Assembly: GCA_946811185.2 (NCBI GenBank)
Contig: OX328107.1
Location: 39,023,860-39,087,859, forward strand
From: Hippopus hippopus
Taxonomy: Eukaryota; Mollusca; Bivalvia; Cardiida; Cardiidae
Direction of reading: 5' to 3'
Length of the DNA: 64,000 bases
Shown: positions 52,130 to 63,333 of the stretch, piece after piece
Layout of the letters: each line of letters starts with the position of its first letter
Numbering within the stretch: position 1 is the stretch's first letter
The notes under the pieces: generated by a model
What the model was told of the DNA's origin: nothing
Seen by the model: the letters and a program-made list of their open reading frames with translations, nothing else
Databases searched by the model: none
Program-made: the position numbers and the translations under genes

Positions 52130-52600
52130 CCTTTTCCAGACAATAAATTTTCAAGTAATACAAATTTTAAGCATTTGCAGGCAACAAATCAAATATGGAT
52201 CAAATTATGAGATTAGTCTTTGAAAGAGAAGGAAACATTGTGGAGAAAGCAGGAAATGCTGGATACCAGAATTCTTTTTTCCTCTTTCCAAGTTATTTTC
52301 AAATGCTTTCTTCTTTGGGTCCTTAAACCACAAAATTTTTAAGTACAGACTTAAAATAAGTTTCATTTCGGATGTCAATTATGTTCCCCTTCATTCTTTA
52401 CCGAAAGACAAAATTTAAGACTTGTTCAAGTTAGAAGCATTTCCAGACAACATATTCAATGTGGCTCAAATCAAATGCTTTTTCTCCGATAGGCAGAAAC
52501 ATTGTGGGAAAAGGAGAAAATGCTGGTAACCAGCATTTCTCCTTTTTCCACAATATTTTCAAATGCCTTCTTCCCTGGTCATTAACACATGGGAACCATT
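52130..52600. repeat. H-family, two copies
   Basis: A decayed copy (52130-52345) is followed by one with a clear hairpin at 52525 (GCTGGTAACCAGC). Confidence 0.6.
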
Positions 52601-52924
52601 TGTTACAGAGCAAAATAAAGGCTATTACAAAACGCATATGTAAAGAAAGAGCCTCTTAAAAGCTCTGATGCTAATGGAGTAGATCCACTTTAAGTTTGAC
52701 AAGAATATGCAGCTAACATTCACTCAGTCTAGTGTAACATTTTTGTTCAATATAACATGGGCTTAAATACTTTACAAACCTTACAGCAAAGGAGATCCAC
52801 GTCTATTTCATTTTTAGTTAAAAATCCATTTCAACAAATACATTAAAAGTACCATTTGAAAAAGTAAACTTTTTTCATACATTGTGTGACTTTTTTTGTT
52901 ACATCTACTTTCCTGTCAAACTGC

Positions 52925-53145
52925 TTATCCTTACCAAACAATCCTGAGATTTAACAACTGCAGGGAGGAAGATTTTTAAAAACATTGTGGGAAAAGAAGA
53001 AAGAGCTAGTGGCCAGCATTTTCTCCTTTCCACACAATATATTCTACCCTATCAGAGGCAAATACCATCCTTTTAACCAAATTCAATTTGTTGTCTGCAA
53101 ATGTTTTCAGTTTGGATAAGTCTAAAATTCTGTTGTTTAGTGAAA
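52925..53145. repeat. H-family copy next to tetraspanin exon 4
   Basis: CCTTACCAAACAATCCTGAG to TTTGTTGTTTAGTGAAAC, with a decayed hairpin near 53013, just inside the intron after exon 4. Confidence 0.55.
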
Positions 53146-53198
53146 CTTTGAACACTTACATGTAGATGTAAACATGAAAAACAAAATATCAAGCCTAC

Positions 53199-53318
53199 CC
53201 TTGACTGTGTACGATCCCAGCTGAGGGTTATAGCTGCATTTTCTCTGTCCACCTGTGTGTTATAGCCATACTGTTCTCGAAGTGTAAGTATCATTCTATT
53301 CTTCAATCCATCTTCTAG
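53199..53318 (-). CDS. Tetraspanin exon 4 (start of large loop)
   Basis: 40 codons beginning LEDGLKNRMILTLREQYGYN and ending DRTQSR form the helical, charged first part of the large extracellular loop. Phase 0 at both ends; acceptor CAATTTTCTTCAG, donor GTAGGC. Confidence 0.75.
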
Positions 53319-53344
53319 CTGAAGAAAATTGAAAAATCAAAGTT

Positions 53345-53948
53345 TAAAAAATTAAGTGCTTCAAAAATGTGGACTTTGTTGTGTAAACAAGAAATGTAAA
53401 TTTTCAACGCTGAGTGACTACTAAGTCTTATCCCTTATTCATCATCGAATGTCTTTCATAATCAATAGGGTGCAAGCTGTTGATAATATTAAGAAACGGT
53501 GCAGGTATCACAAGAGTCCAACCACAAATGCAGACTTTTTTGCGTAAACAAGAAATATATAAAGTTTTCAACATTAAATGGCAAATTTTCCCGTATTGAT
53601 GGTCAAATGCTTTTCAAAATTAATAGGGTTCAATATATTCATTTGATGATATAAAGACACTGTGCAATTTTTAACAAACACCACAACAAATACTGACATA
53701 ATTGTGTAAACAGAAATATTAGTTTTAAGCTGTAAAAAATGCTACTTTTTCCTTTGTACTAATATTTGGAATTTTTTTCAACAGCAATAGGGTTCAAGCT
53801 ATCGATGACTTTCAGAAATGAAAACTAGACGACAAATGCCGATTTTTATCACGTAAATAAGGAAAAGACTGACGGACCAACCAATGGACAGACGATGGAA
53901 ACCATGCCATGACATAAGCTCTGATGGCCTTTGGCCAGTAGAGCTAAA
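53345..53948. mobile_element. Pearl/Helitron-like element in tetraspanin intron 3
   Basis: Three to four decayed units of the same repeat as at 38 kb, ending GGCCTTTGGCCAGTAGAGC and TAAAAA. The whole element lies between exons 3 and 4. Confidence 0.55.
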
Positions 53949-53995
53949 AAGCAGTCTATAGGCTATAATGAGCTAAAACATAAAGGCATACTTAC

Positions 53996-54070
53996 ACTGT
54001 CCTTGAATACTGCACCAAGAATACCAACTGTCATTAATAGTATGAACATAATCACCATTGTTATAAGATA
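53996..54070 (-). CDS. Tetraspanin exon 3 (TM3)
   Basis: 25 codons, YLITMVIMFILLMTVGILGA followed by VFKDS, form the third membrane helix. The acceptor is TTTTTCCAG, the donor GTAAGT, phase 0. Confidence 0.8.
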
Positions 54071-54079
54071 CTGGAAAAA

Positions 54080-54700
54080 ACAAGGAGAAACAAATTACAC
54101 AGTGAAAACATTGTGGGAAAAGGAGCAGTTTCTTACAAAGTTTTTTGTACTGTTGGAAAATAGTATTTTCTTAACCTGCATAATTTATGTATACCCTTTG
54201 TGTATTTTGTAATTTTGCTGATATCTTTGATAACAGGTGTACAGTGACAGGTTAAGTTAGCATGACCTCTCAACCAGACAAAAAAAATTAGACTTGTCCA
54301 TATTCAATGCATTAGCCTTGATGGAAATGGAGAAAATGTTGTTTATAGGTATTTTCTTCTTTTCAGACGTTTTCGAAAGCCGCCTTCTTCATTACTATAA
54401 AAAAAATAGAGAAAAAAAGGTTCAGGAAGGTCAATACACCAATAATTGGTGGGGTCACTCCACACTTAAACTTAAACTCTTTACCAAATGACAAAGTTCT
54501 AGAATGTTCCAAATTCAAAACATTTGTTAACAAAAGAGTAGATGTGGATCAGATGCAAGACATTTGTTTGAAAACAATGAGGGGAAAAAGGAAAAAATGC
54601 TGGTTAACACCATTTTCTCTTTTTTGCTACTATGTTTTCAGAAACCGTTTTTGTCAGGGTCTTTAAAACATGGAATTGCTAGGTAAAGGGTTAAAAAGAG
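54080..54700. repeat. H-family fragments in tetraspanin intron 2
   Basis: Three partial copies near 54115, 54330 and 54600. The last has CTTTACCAAATGACAAAG at the left and GGTAAAGGGTTAA at the right. Confidence 0.5.
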
Positions 54701-55009
54701 AATTTTTTGAACCACAAATAAGTTTGACTGAAAATTATTCATATAAAAAAAAGAGCGATTGCATTTTCCAGCTGCATATTTTTCATGATAAGTCTATTCC
54801 AAATTAATACTAGAATTATGTTTGTTCATGACACCCAAAAGATCACTAACATTGCTTGCATCTGACCTCAGGAAAGGTAATGGGAATAAGAAATATTGCT
54901 CACAACAAAAAATTGCTCATATAAGTAATTCTGATTTACTGCATAAACATAACACAGGCCCCTTTTTAAAAAATAAAAGCTAAAGAGTTTTACATACTTT
55001 CAGGTATTT

Positions 55010-55762
55010 AACCTTAACTCTTTCCCAGGGGCAAAACTTGTAGACTTGTCCAATTGAAAACACTTGCTAATGGAATTTGTCTAGGAATGGAGAGAAACCA
55101 TTGTGGGAAAAGAAGGAAATGCTTGTTACCAGCATTTTCTTCTTTTCCCACGATGTTTTTGAAAGTCTGCTTGCTCCAGATCATTAAATCACATGAATGT
55201 TTGGAAATGGGTTAATTTTACCATGATTATCCATATTTCACAAGGAAATGTTCATAGTTTTCTGCTGCAAATTTGTTCAAAATGTAATTGCAATACAACA
55301 ATATAAATTTCAAAGTACTTACAATACCAAGAGGAATACGCTTTTCCGTGATGGCCCCAAAACAACCAAAAAATGACAATAAGACCAGAAAACACCCAAC
55401 CACAATGACAAGATACGATGCTGAGGCATATAAGCTGCTTCCTGCTATTTCCCCGATGTACAGTTTATCAGATACAGCCCAGGCTCCAATACCAACAAGC
55501 ACACCACCACAAAGCTGGAAAAAATACTCTTAAAATTACGGATAACCCTTTACCAGACAATCCTGTGTTTTAATGACCCTAAGAAGGAAGGTTTTTGAAA
55601 AAATTTTGGGAAAAGGAGCAAATGCTAGTAACCAGCATTTGCTCCTTTTCCCAAAATGTTTTCTACCGTTACTTTCAATTTTTCGATCACATTTATTTTG
55701 TTGTCTGCAAATGCTTTTAACTTGGACCAGCCCAAAATTTTGTTGTTTGGTAAAGAGTTAAT
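55010..55762. repeat. H-family copies flanking tetraspanin exon 2
   Basis: One copy (55012-55215) lies downstream and another (55543-55762) upstream of the exon, the latter within about 30 bp of the splice acceptor. Both have clear hairpins (centres 55115 and 55632). Confidence 0.6.
55323..55514 (-). CDS. Tetraspanin exon 2 (TM1 end, short loop, TM2)
   Basis: It encodes LCGGVLVGIGAWAVSDKLY, then YLVIVVGCFLVLLSFFGCFGAITEKR. The first is the end of TM1 and small loop, the second TM2 with the hallmark GCFGAITE intracellular turn. 64 codons, phase 0 at both ends, good acceptor and GTAAGT donor. Confidence 0.85.
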
Positions 55763-56287
55763 GGTCAAGACTGCACAAAATCCTGTACATAACTGTGCAT
55801 AAATGAGCCATGCTCTTTGTGAAGGTAGCTTAATGCAATTGCAGAAAGTACTGACCCAAGTCAGCCTGCACAATCTGCATGGTAGTCTATAAAGCGACGG
55901 CCTCCCAGCTGTAAGCTCACGAAATCCTTTTCCTGGAACTCATGTCAACCTAGGCCCACACATTTGGCACAAGTACTGGTGTGGTTTTCAGGAAGCACAA
56001 TGGTGAGCGATTTATAATAAGTTACAAGCACTTGTTTCTCAATCAATGTAAAATATTATGTTTAAACTAAAATAAGATGAAAGTTTTTGTATACATGTAT
56101 CAATCATGACAATCATAATCAATGATAAGTCACCAAAGTTTGGTATTAAACTGTCTCTAAATAGTCATTTATGCCAAAAAGTCTTCAAGTTTCCAGAACA
56201 ATGCTTGTACTCTCGATATTGATCATGAATTTTGAGGCGGATGGAGGAGGGGGGGGTGGGGGGGGCTGTAAAAAATATGGTACTTAC

Positions 56288-56381
56288 AAAGAGTAAAACA
56301 TTCAAGATCAAGGCAAAAGCCTTCAATCCAGATTTAGGGAGACACATTGTTTCTCCTGATTTTCAGAGTTCAGTTCTTCTC
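56288..56381 (-). CDS. Tetraspanin exon 1 (5' leader end, start codon, TM1 start)
   Basis: The protein is a tetraspanin, a four-pass membrane organiser of surface microdomains. The exon follows an acceptor (CTTTTAAACAG), has 34 bp of leader, ATG at 56345-56347 and 20 codons (CLPKSGLKAFALILNVLLF) to a GTAAGT donor in phase 0. A further untranslated exon must exist upstream. Exons 2-7 lie at 55323-55514, 53996-54070, 53199-53318, 51634-51706, 46786-46940 and 45583-45666; all phases fit and they add up to about 253 residues. The final exon, with the end of TM4 and the cytoplasmic tail, was not located. Confidence 0.75.
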
Positions 56382-56581
56382 CTGTTTAAAAGATAAGAAA
56401 AAAAAAACTTTACCATCATGCAAGCAAACTTCTGTTGAAAATGTGGTATTAAAAAAAGAAAGATTGTGTAAAACAAGCTTTCATCCCCTTAATTCATCTT
56501 CATTCTCATTCACCTCACACACGGCCGCTTATCTCCTAAATCACAACATTCGGTTGTGTATAAAAATATGTTGAGGGGATG

Positions 56582-57182
56582 TCTGGTTGCAGTTGAGGGG
56601 AAGCGACAATTCGGCGGGTGAAAGATGAGTGTCATCGTTAAATCGAGATTTTTTTGTTTCTAGCCCAAAAATAAAAAATCGGAGAATGTGCTGCAACCCT
56701 TTATTCATTTTTACTTATATGTGAGCCCCATCCAAAGCCGGATTCCCAAAGATTGGACGGAAATCTAATTTCTCCCTGAGCAAGGGTAGCCAAAATAATG
56801 ACATTTCGACTATTCTGATGTGCGTTTGTGGAGTTTCTGTGTGCGAATGGTCCTAAATCTTTGTGTATTATAAAAGAATTGTATGTAAATTACAATTTAC
56901 AAACAATATTTTGTTAACTTACTGTCGATCTTCGAAGAAAATGAATATTTACGGTCAGTTTGTGCTTGAGGAGATAGGTTGTGATTAAAGGGATAGGTTG
57001 CAATTTAGGGGACAGAATGTACTCATTGCATTTAATGCCACTTGTCATTTTAAAGGCGGGTTCAGCCTAACGAAAATCACTCTTAGTGACCAGACTTACC
57101 TAAAGACTAAACCCTTACTTCTCTTAATAATGACTTCGTCATCTCGATTCTTAGTGAAAACGCCGATATTCATAAGTTATGA
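56582..57182. other. Upstream of tetraspanin exon 1
   Basis: This may contain the first untranslated exon and promoter, but I cannot place them. No ORF of note. Confidence 0.3.
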
Positions 57183-57718
57183 TCAGAGGTGCGTTTTTTA
57201 GAGCGAGATTTTTTTTAAAGAATTTGTGACCCATCACGCGAAAAGGGACCATCTGGGAACTGCGAAAAGTACTGACCCTGGTCAGACTGCGCGGATTGTG
57301 CAGCCTGACCAGGGTCGAAACTTTTCACTGTTGGCAGATTTTTTTAATCTAGAATGATCATTCTAAGTTCCTATATAATTATTTTCGAAATGCGACCACC
57401 GGTTGAACTCTGCTGGATCCAATCTCTTTTTCAAATATTTATTTTACGGAGTTCCTCGATGGTCCCTTTTCGCGTGACGGTCACATTTATTTAAGAATTT
57501 TAAGACAAAGCGTTTTTTAGAGTGAGATTTTTTAAGCCGCTAAATAAGAATCTTAAGAAATGTAAATGAGGAAACGAAGCTTGCTTAGCATTGGCTTAAA
57601 CGAGTAGCCTTGACGACAGCGAACGTTTTCACTCAAAGTATCCAAAATCGTTCTTTAGAACATCTTAAAAATCTCATTGAACGGGATTTTTCATCTCGCT
57701 CTAAAAAGCGCACCTCTG
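57183..57718. repeat. TIR element hosting the 57.2-kb MITE
   Basis: CAGAGGTGCGTTTTTTAGAG at 57184 is matched in inverted form at 57693-57717 (CTCTAAAAAGCGCACCTCTG). The left sequence GCGTTTTTTAGAGNGAGA also occurs again directly after the nested insert. Confidence 0.55.
57226..57486. mobile_element. MITE with 26-bp inverted ends, nested in another element
   Basis: The ends are GTGACCCATCACGCGAAAAG and its reverse-complement partner CTTTTCGCGTGACGGTCAC. The internal palindrome is TGACCCTGGTCAGACTGCGC / TGCAGCCTGACCAGGGTC. It lies inside the element at 57183-57718. Confidence 0.65.
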
Positions 57719-59249
57719 TTTACGCCGTCTTCATTATTTACAAAGCGGTTTGAAATAAACAACGTTAGATTTGTTCATTCTAAAGTGCATCAAATTTAAC
57801 TCGAGACAAATTAATTATCATCTGCAATCCCCGTTAGTTGAGCGGCTTAAGAAAACATCCACGAAGTGGGGTCATTGCATATGTAATTGTCTCGGGTTAA
57901 CTTTGATGGACTATAACAGGTTATATATCTGCATGTAAGCTATTAACAAATAAAAAAGATTGAGTCCACAGGTCCTAATAAATAATGACATTCAATGAGT
58001 CGTCATGAAATACGGAATTTATTTAACGAGTCATCTATCAACATATAAAAACGAGTCTTTGTCGAGTTTTTATTTATTTTATATGACGAGTTTAATGATT
58101 TCGGTATTTCATGATTTAAAGGGGGTGGTAATATGTGAACTGACGGTGGGCTAGCAAAACATCGTAACTACAGATTATTGAAACTGTAGTTACGAGGTTT
58201 TTATAGCCCATCAACAGTATTTTTCAAATCTCTAATTCTTTTGTTATCATCGTTCATATACTGAGAGGTACATGTTTCATTGCAGGCGAAAACTTTGCAC
58301 TAAGAGCGGTTATAGTTTCATGTTTTCGTTTCTCTCGTTTGCAACTTTTATTCAAATGGTTGGAAAATATTGTTACATCTTTACAGTTGTTTTTGGTTGA
58401 AAGTTCCATGTTCAACCCCATGATATTATTAGAACATTACAAAAACATGCATCAAATGACAAAAATCATAAAGGTAATTTGCTCAGCTTTTGAATGATAT
58501 ACAATTTATATTTTGAAGTACTGCAAAAAGAAAAACTGATTATTTCAAGTACGCGATGAGGCTAAAACCAAAATAGCCACAACTTGTGACTTTACGTCTT
58601 TAATTTAAATCATGATGAGCGAGAAATGACTTTGGAAATAGTTTAGAAACATATACGGTTCGCCAAACTCGAGATGCATGCTTCCCTCAGGAAAAGGAAA
58701 AGATGATAATATAAATTTGTAATATTTTTATGAAAATCTGTGGTAGAAAAACGTTAACTCGTTTACTAGCTGTTAAACTTACGTGCGTGTAGGTTTATTT
58801 TACGCCTTTTTGAACAATCTTTCAGCTATGTCACGGCGAAGTTCACTTATTCATGTGCTTCTTGAGTGTTATCAGCACTAAGCTTGGGATGTACATGCCT
58901 TTCCCAAGGACATAAGCATGTGTCCAGCGGCGAGGCCTGGACTCGAACCCGCAACCCTCGACACCTCTCAGATTACGCAACCCTCACCACTGAGCCACGC
59001 AGGAACCTGCATTTAGATTTGTAGTTGTGGACAGGTCCAATACAAATTTTATAAGGACTTTACCGTATTCGATGTCAACTTGTTGAAACGTTTTTTTTTG
59101 TTTGTTTGTTTGTTTTTTTTTCCCAAATCCTGTAATGTTTCAAACTTCCTCTATAAGCCATAATCTTCGACGGAGTATTGTCTCAAATTAAGAAACGACC
59201 TCTGTCTGCCGATAAACAGACACAACCTTTTCCTTAAGGTAGGTCAGAA
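57719..59249. other. No gene; small inverted repeats
   Basis: Inverted ACGAGT/GACTCGT pairs at 57990-58110 around TATAAAAACGAG, a SINE head at 58925 and T-runs at 59090-59120. Nothing coding. Confidence 0.35.
58925..59015 (-). repeat. tRNA-like SINE head of another family
   Basis: The minus strand has TGGCTCAGTGG (A box) and GGTTCGAGTCC (B box) 50 bp apart. Sequence between and around does not fold into a proper cloverleaf, so it is a tRNA-derived repeat, not a tRNA gene. Confidence 0.5.
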
Positions 59250-59480
59250 TTAATCCTTTACCACACAATGCCGACTTAAAAACAACCTTGAGAAAACTGA
59301 CTTTTGAAAACGTGGGAAAAGGAGAAAATGCTGGTTATCAGCATTTTCTCCTGTAATTTCTCACAATGTTGTCTATCCCCATCAAGGACAAATTCCACTA
59401 TTTTAGCCACATTTAATTTGGTGTCTGCATATGCTAGGAGTTTGGATAGATCTACAATTAAGCTGTCTGGTAAAAGTTTA
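59250..59480. repeat. H-family fold-back MITE
   Basis: TCCTTTACCACACAATGCC to CTGTCTGGTAAAAGTTTAA, with the hairpin centred near 59334 (GCTGGTTATCAGC). Confidence 0.65.
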
Positions 59481-60779
59481 AGAGAGAAATCCCATCATCT
59501 GAGTCATGTTCAATTTGTTGTCAGAAAATTTGAATCATAAAGCTTTCAAGTTTCAATGATTAGTCTAAAGATTTGTCATCTAGTGATCTGGCAAGGCATG
59601 ATTGTTTTAACTCTTTACCTAACGACACAACATTGGACTACACTGAATTCAAAGCATTTGCAGGCTACATATTAAATGTACCGTATTTCTCCTAATAAAC
59701 TCTCCTGGCAGCTATGCAAAACATAATTATTTTGTACCCAATTTGCAAAGCACCTTGAAGAGCCAAGTACAACTTTGTCAATTTTTTTTGACATTGCAAA
59801 TCAAGATCAGACTGCATTTTCTGGACATTGTAGATCAAGTTCATACTGCACGGAATATGCAGCCTGATCTTTGATCTGCATTGTCAGCTAGATCTACTTA
59901 TTTTTTATTTTCTGGGAAAAGCAATTCTGAAATTGAGATGATTTGGTCTCTTTTCATGATTTTGAAAGAGCATTTTGTTTATATGATGCTTTTTCTTACT
60001 TGATTGTAAATTATGCTCACATCAACATGATCAAGATGCAATGTACCCCCAATTCAGAGGCTTGCTCTGATGTTTTTTCTCTACCTTGTCTCCGCAAGTG
60101 TACAATCATAAAAATAGCATCGGAGCAAACCTTCAGGCTGAGGGTAAGTGTACCCCTGATTCGGTGACTAGCTCCAATGTTATTTTTGTAATTGTTTCTC
60201 TGCACCCCTTTTTATAGCTGACAAGAAGGTTAAAGCTTCGGTGTTATTTCTGTGATTGTGTCCTCGCTAGTGCAGAGACACAATCACAAAAAATCGGAGC
60301 AATCCTTCAGACTGAAGGTAAAGCCTAAGGTACATGTAAGTGCAATGTTAAAACCTGGGCTTCTACCTGGCTACGCACCTGATGTACATGACCGTTCTGC
60401 CAATTTATTACGCCGAGTGGTTGGATGGATGACAAGTTATGACAGTTGCTCCAAATTGTCAACCTACTGTAATTATTTATGCCAAGTTCACTCTCGACTC
60501 GTGCGTATTATATTTACCTGAGATAGTGAACAATTTTTACCTGAGCACTGGCTATTTTCAAACGTCGACTTTTTGAATGAGGTTCGATCGAGAAAAAAAA
60601 AGTTTCAAAACCAAAGAGAGAAATATCTTACCTCAATTTCACCCTTTTACTGTTGCAGGTTTGTCTTTGCTCACAGAAAAAAAAACACAAATTAATGTTG
60701 ATTGCGGTTTGTACCTGTTTAAAGTGTGTACTCTCCAGATTGAAGGTGAAAACGGTAAGAATGCGGAAGCATAACGGTC
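59481..60779. other. No gene; repeated CGGAGCAA hairpins
   Basis: Between 60040 and 60330, segments with ATCGGAGCAA.CCTTCAG and GTGATTGTGTC repeat in both orientations. No coding potential is recognised. Confidence 0.35.
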
Positions 60780-61018
60780 ACCCTAATCAGCGTCAGGAAA
60801 TGTCAGGAAGCGTCACAAGCGCAAATATTCCATTTTTCATGTTGATTTTGAAATAATTAAGAAATATATTACATATTCTATCAAAATATTTTATATTAGA
60901 GTGCATTTTTACTCAAACATGGGATTAAACCACCTGCCGACTCAGCGTCACGAAGTATGGCGGGTAACTGCTGGAGCGTCAAGAGGTGTGAACTCAATTA
61001 CTATATAGAGAATAAGCG
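60780..61018. repeat. Dispersed CAGCGTCA repeats
   Basis: Scattered CAGCGTCAGGAAATGTCAGG / AGCGTCACAAGCG units lead into the fold-back element at 61018. Confidence 0.4.
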
Positions 61019-61762
61019 TCAGGAAATATGGCGGATAAACTTAAGAGCTTTAGGGAATAAAGCAATAACAACAAATCAGTATTATCATGAATTATGACAT
61101 TTAAAGTAACAAAACGCAGAACAAGAAAGATAAATTTACTTACCTTTTCAAATAATGCTCAATCCATAATCCTAATGAAAGTTTATTTAGCGTCACGAGA
61201 TCCAATCACTCTATTACGGGCTAGTAAGCGACACAAAAAAATCAGCGTCACGAGATTTTAATCAAAGTATTACGGATCAGCCACAAGTAGTATTCAGCGT
61301 CACGAGATCCAATCACTGTATAATGGGCTAGTAAGCGACACAAAGGATTCAGCGTCACGAGATCCAATCACAGTATTACGGATCAGCCACAAGTAGTATT
61401 CAGCGTCTCAAGAAGGCTGTTAACACTGTGTGTAAGGGTTAGCAACAATATGTTTTAAGCGTCATGAGATCCAATCTCTATATTACGGATAAGCGTGAAG
61501 ATAGTAATATACTCAGCGTCAGGGGGTTCAAAACGTCTTTCAGAAACATTGTTGGAATAGGATTAAAAGCTCGCTTCTTCTCGAGGTGAAAGGTTTCCTT
61601 TTGCCACAATGTTTTCTCTGCCACCAGAGTACTGCTAAGTAAGTAAATTTATATTTCTTGTTCTGCGTTTTGTTACTTTTAATGTCATAATTCATGATAA
61701 TACTTGTTGTTATTGTTTTATTCCTTAAAGCTCATAAATTTATCCGCCATATTTCGTGACGA
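61018..61762. mobile_element. Fold-back element with 125-bp arms and GCGTCACGAGATCC repeats
   Basis: 61018-61144 and 61637-61762 are inverted copies, including ATTATCATGAATTATGACAT and AACAAAACGCAGAACAAG-type sequence. Between them about seven units with CAGCGTCACGAGATCCAATC and TATTACGG repeat every 50-70 bp. An H-like hairpin lies at the right (61545-61615). No ORF. Confidence 0.65.
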
Positions 61763-61771
61763 ATGCTGAAG

Positions 61772-63299
61772 AAATCGTCCCCTGAAGAAATCGTCCACAA
61801 ACTGCATGGGGACGATTTCTCTGGAGATATCGTCCCCAAATTAAATTTTGGAGATATCGTCCCCATCTTCAAACTTCAAATATATTGTTAAGATGTCTTT
61901 GAAAACATTTTTGAAGTTTTTTTTTTTTTTTTTTTTTTTTTGCTTCAGTATTTACTTTGTGAGACGATTTTCTTCAGTCAAAAGCTATTTGATTACATTG
62001 TCATTGTTTATACGGCAATTTTCACACTTACAAGTTGTTGTTCATACTTGTCACAGCTTTACACCTGAACGATTTTTAAAAAGTTCTACTTGCTGATTTT
62101 GATGTTAAAACAAATTAAAGGTATTTATGTTCTAATAACAGTACTTTTTCGGTCGTTAAATGTATTTTAATACTAAAATTATGAGTCTGCATCTCCCTCT
62201 ACCTCTACATCTCCTTCATACGGCAAGGATAAATTTATGCAATGTATATGGGTTCCTGTCCGAACACCTATCTGTCTGTCTGGCTGTTTCTCTGTCTCTC
62301 TGCCTCTCTGTCTCTCATCAGTCGGCAAGAGAAACTGATTATGCTTATTTGATTTTAGTGACTGTTACAAAGGTTCATCCTCTCATCGAAGAACTAAGTA
62401 CATAAGTTATTTCCCTATTAATGGAAGGCTTATCAGTGTTCCCACTCACGCAAATTAGTGCGTAAATCACGTTATAGAATTGAAATTCACGTAACAAATT
62501 TTGGTTACAATCGAGACCTCACGATAGAAAAAAAAAAAACGTAGGAAAAAACGGGCTATTATCCGCTTAACTTGTGTAAAATGACAGGATTTGAACTTAA
62601 TTGCTACCCGTATTGATAAATTATTATGAAATCACCCGGAAATACCTATCTATAAATTAACACACATGCAAAAATGCTCGGTGCAAAAAACACGGAAACC
62701 CATGACACAACAAAATGTTCCTTTTGACATTGTCCGATCAGAGTCACTTCAGACCGTTTTTTGAGCTTTTTAATGACTTTAAGCAGTAAATTTCCACAGA
62801 TATCTTACTATAACAGACTTTTGTACTGCAAATCATCCATATTAATTGCTTTACCTCTAGTTGAGAACCATTATTGTCATACCCTCTAATTTGAAATCTT
62901 ACCCCCAGATTTAGAGCTCAGGGGGTAAAATGCACAGGAACAAGAAAGTCCTAGAGCTGGTTAAACGTATTTCCTCCTTTTCAGGGACGTTTTCGAAATT
63001 TCTGTAAAGTACTGTCCGGAAATTTACGTTTACAAGGGCATGAAAGTTATGTGTAGACTGCAAGTAAACCAGCCTTTTCGGTTAATGTTTTCTGAACAAG
63101 GAATCGTCTAGAAAATGTTTACTTGTACAGAATACAGAAATCAGTGTCCAGAAACACTCTTGTGCGGTGATCAAGTCAATGAAAACGTTCACGATCGAAA
63201 GGCCGAAATGAAACAAAAACTGTAAAGCATAAATCCCGGCTATTTAAAAAAAGAACCCAATACAAAAAAATATATATATATTTATATAGTAACCCATGC

Positions 63300-63333
<34 letters not shown>

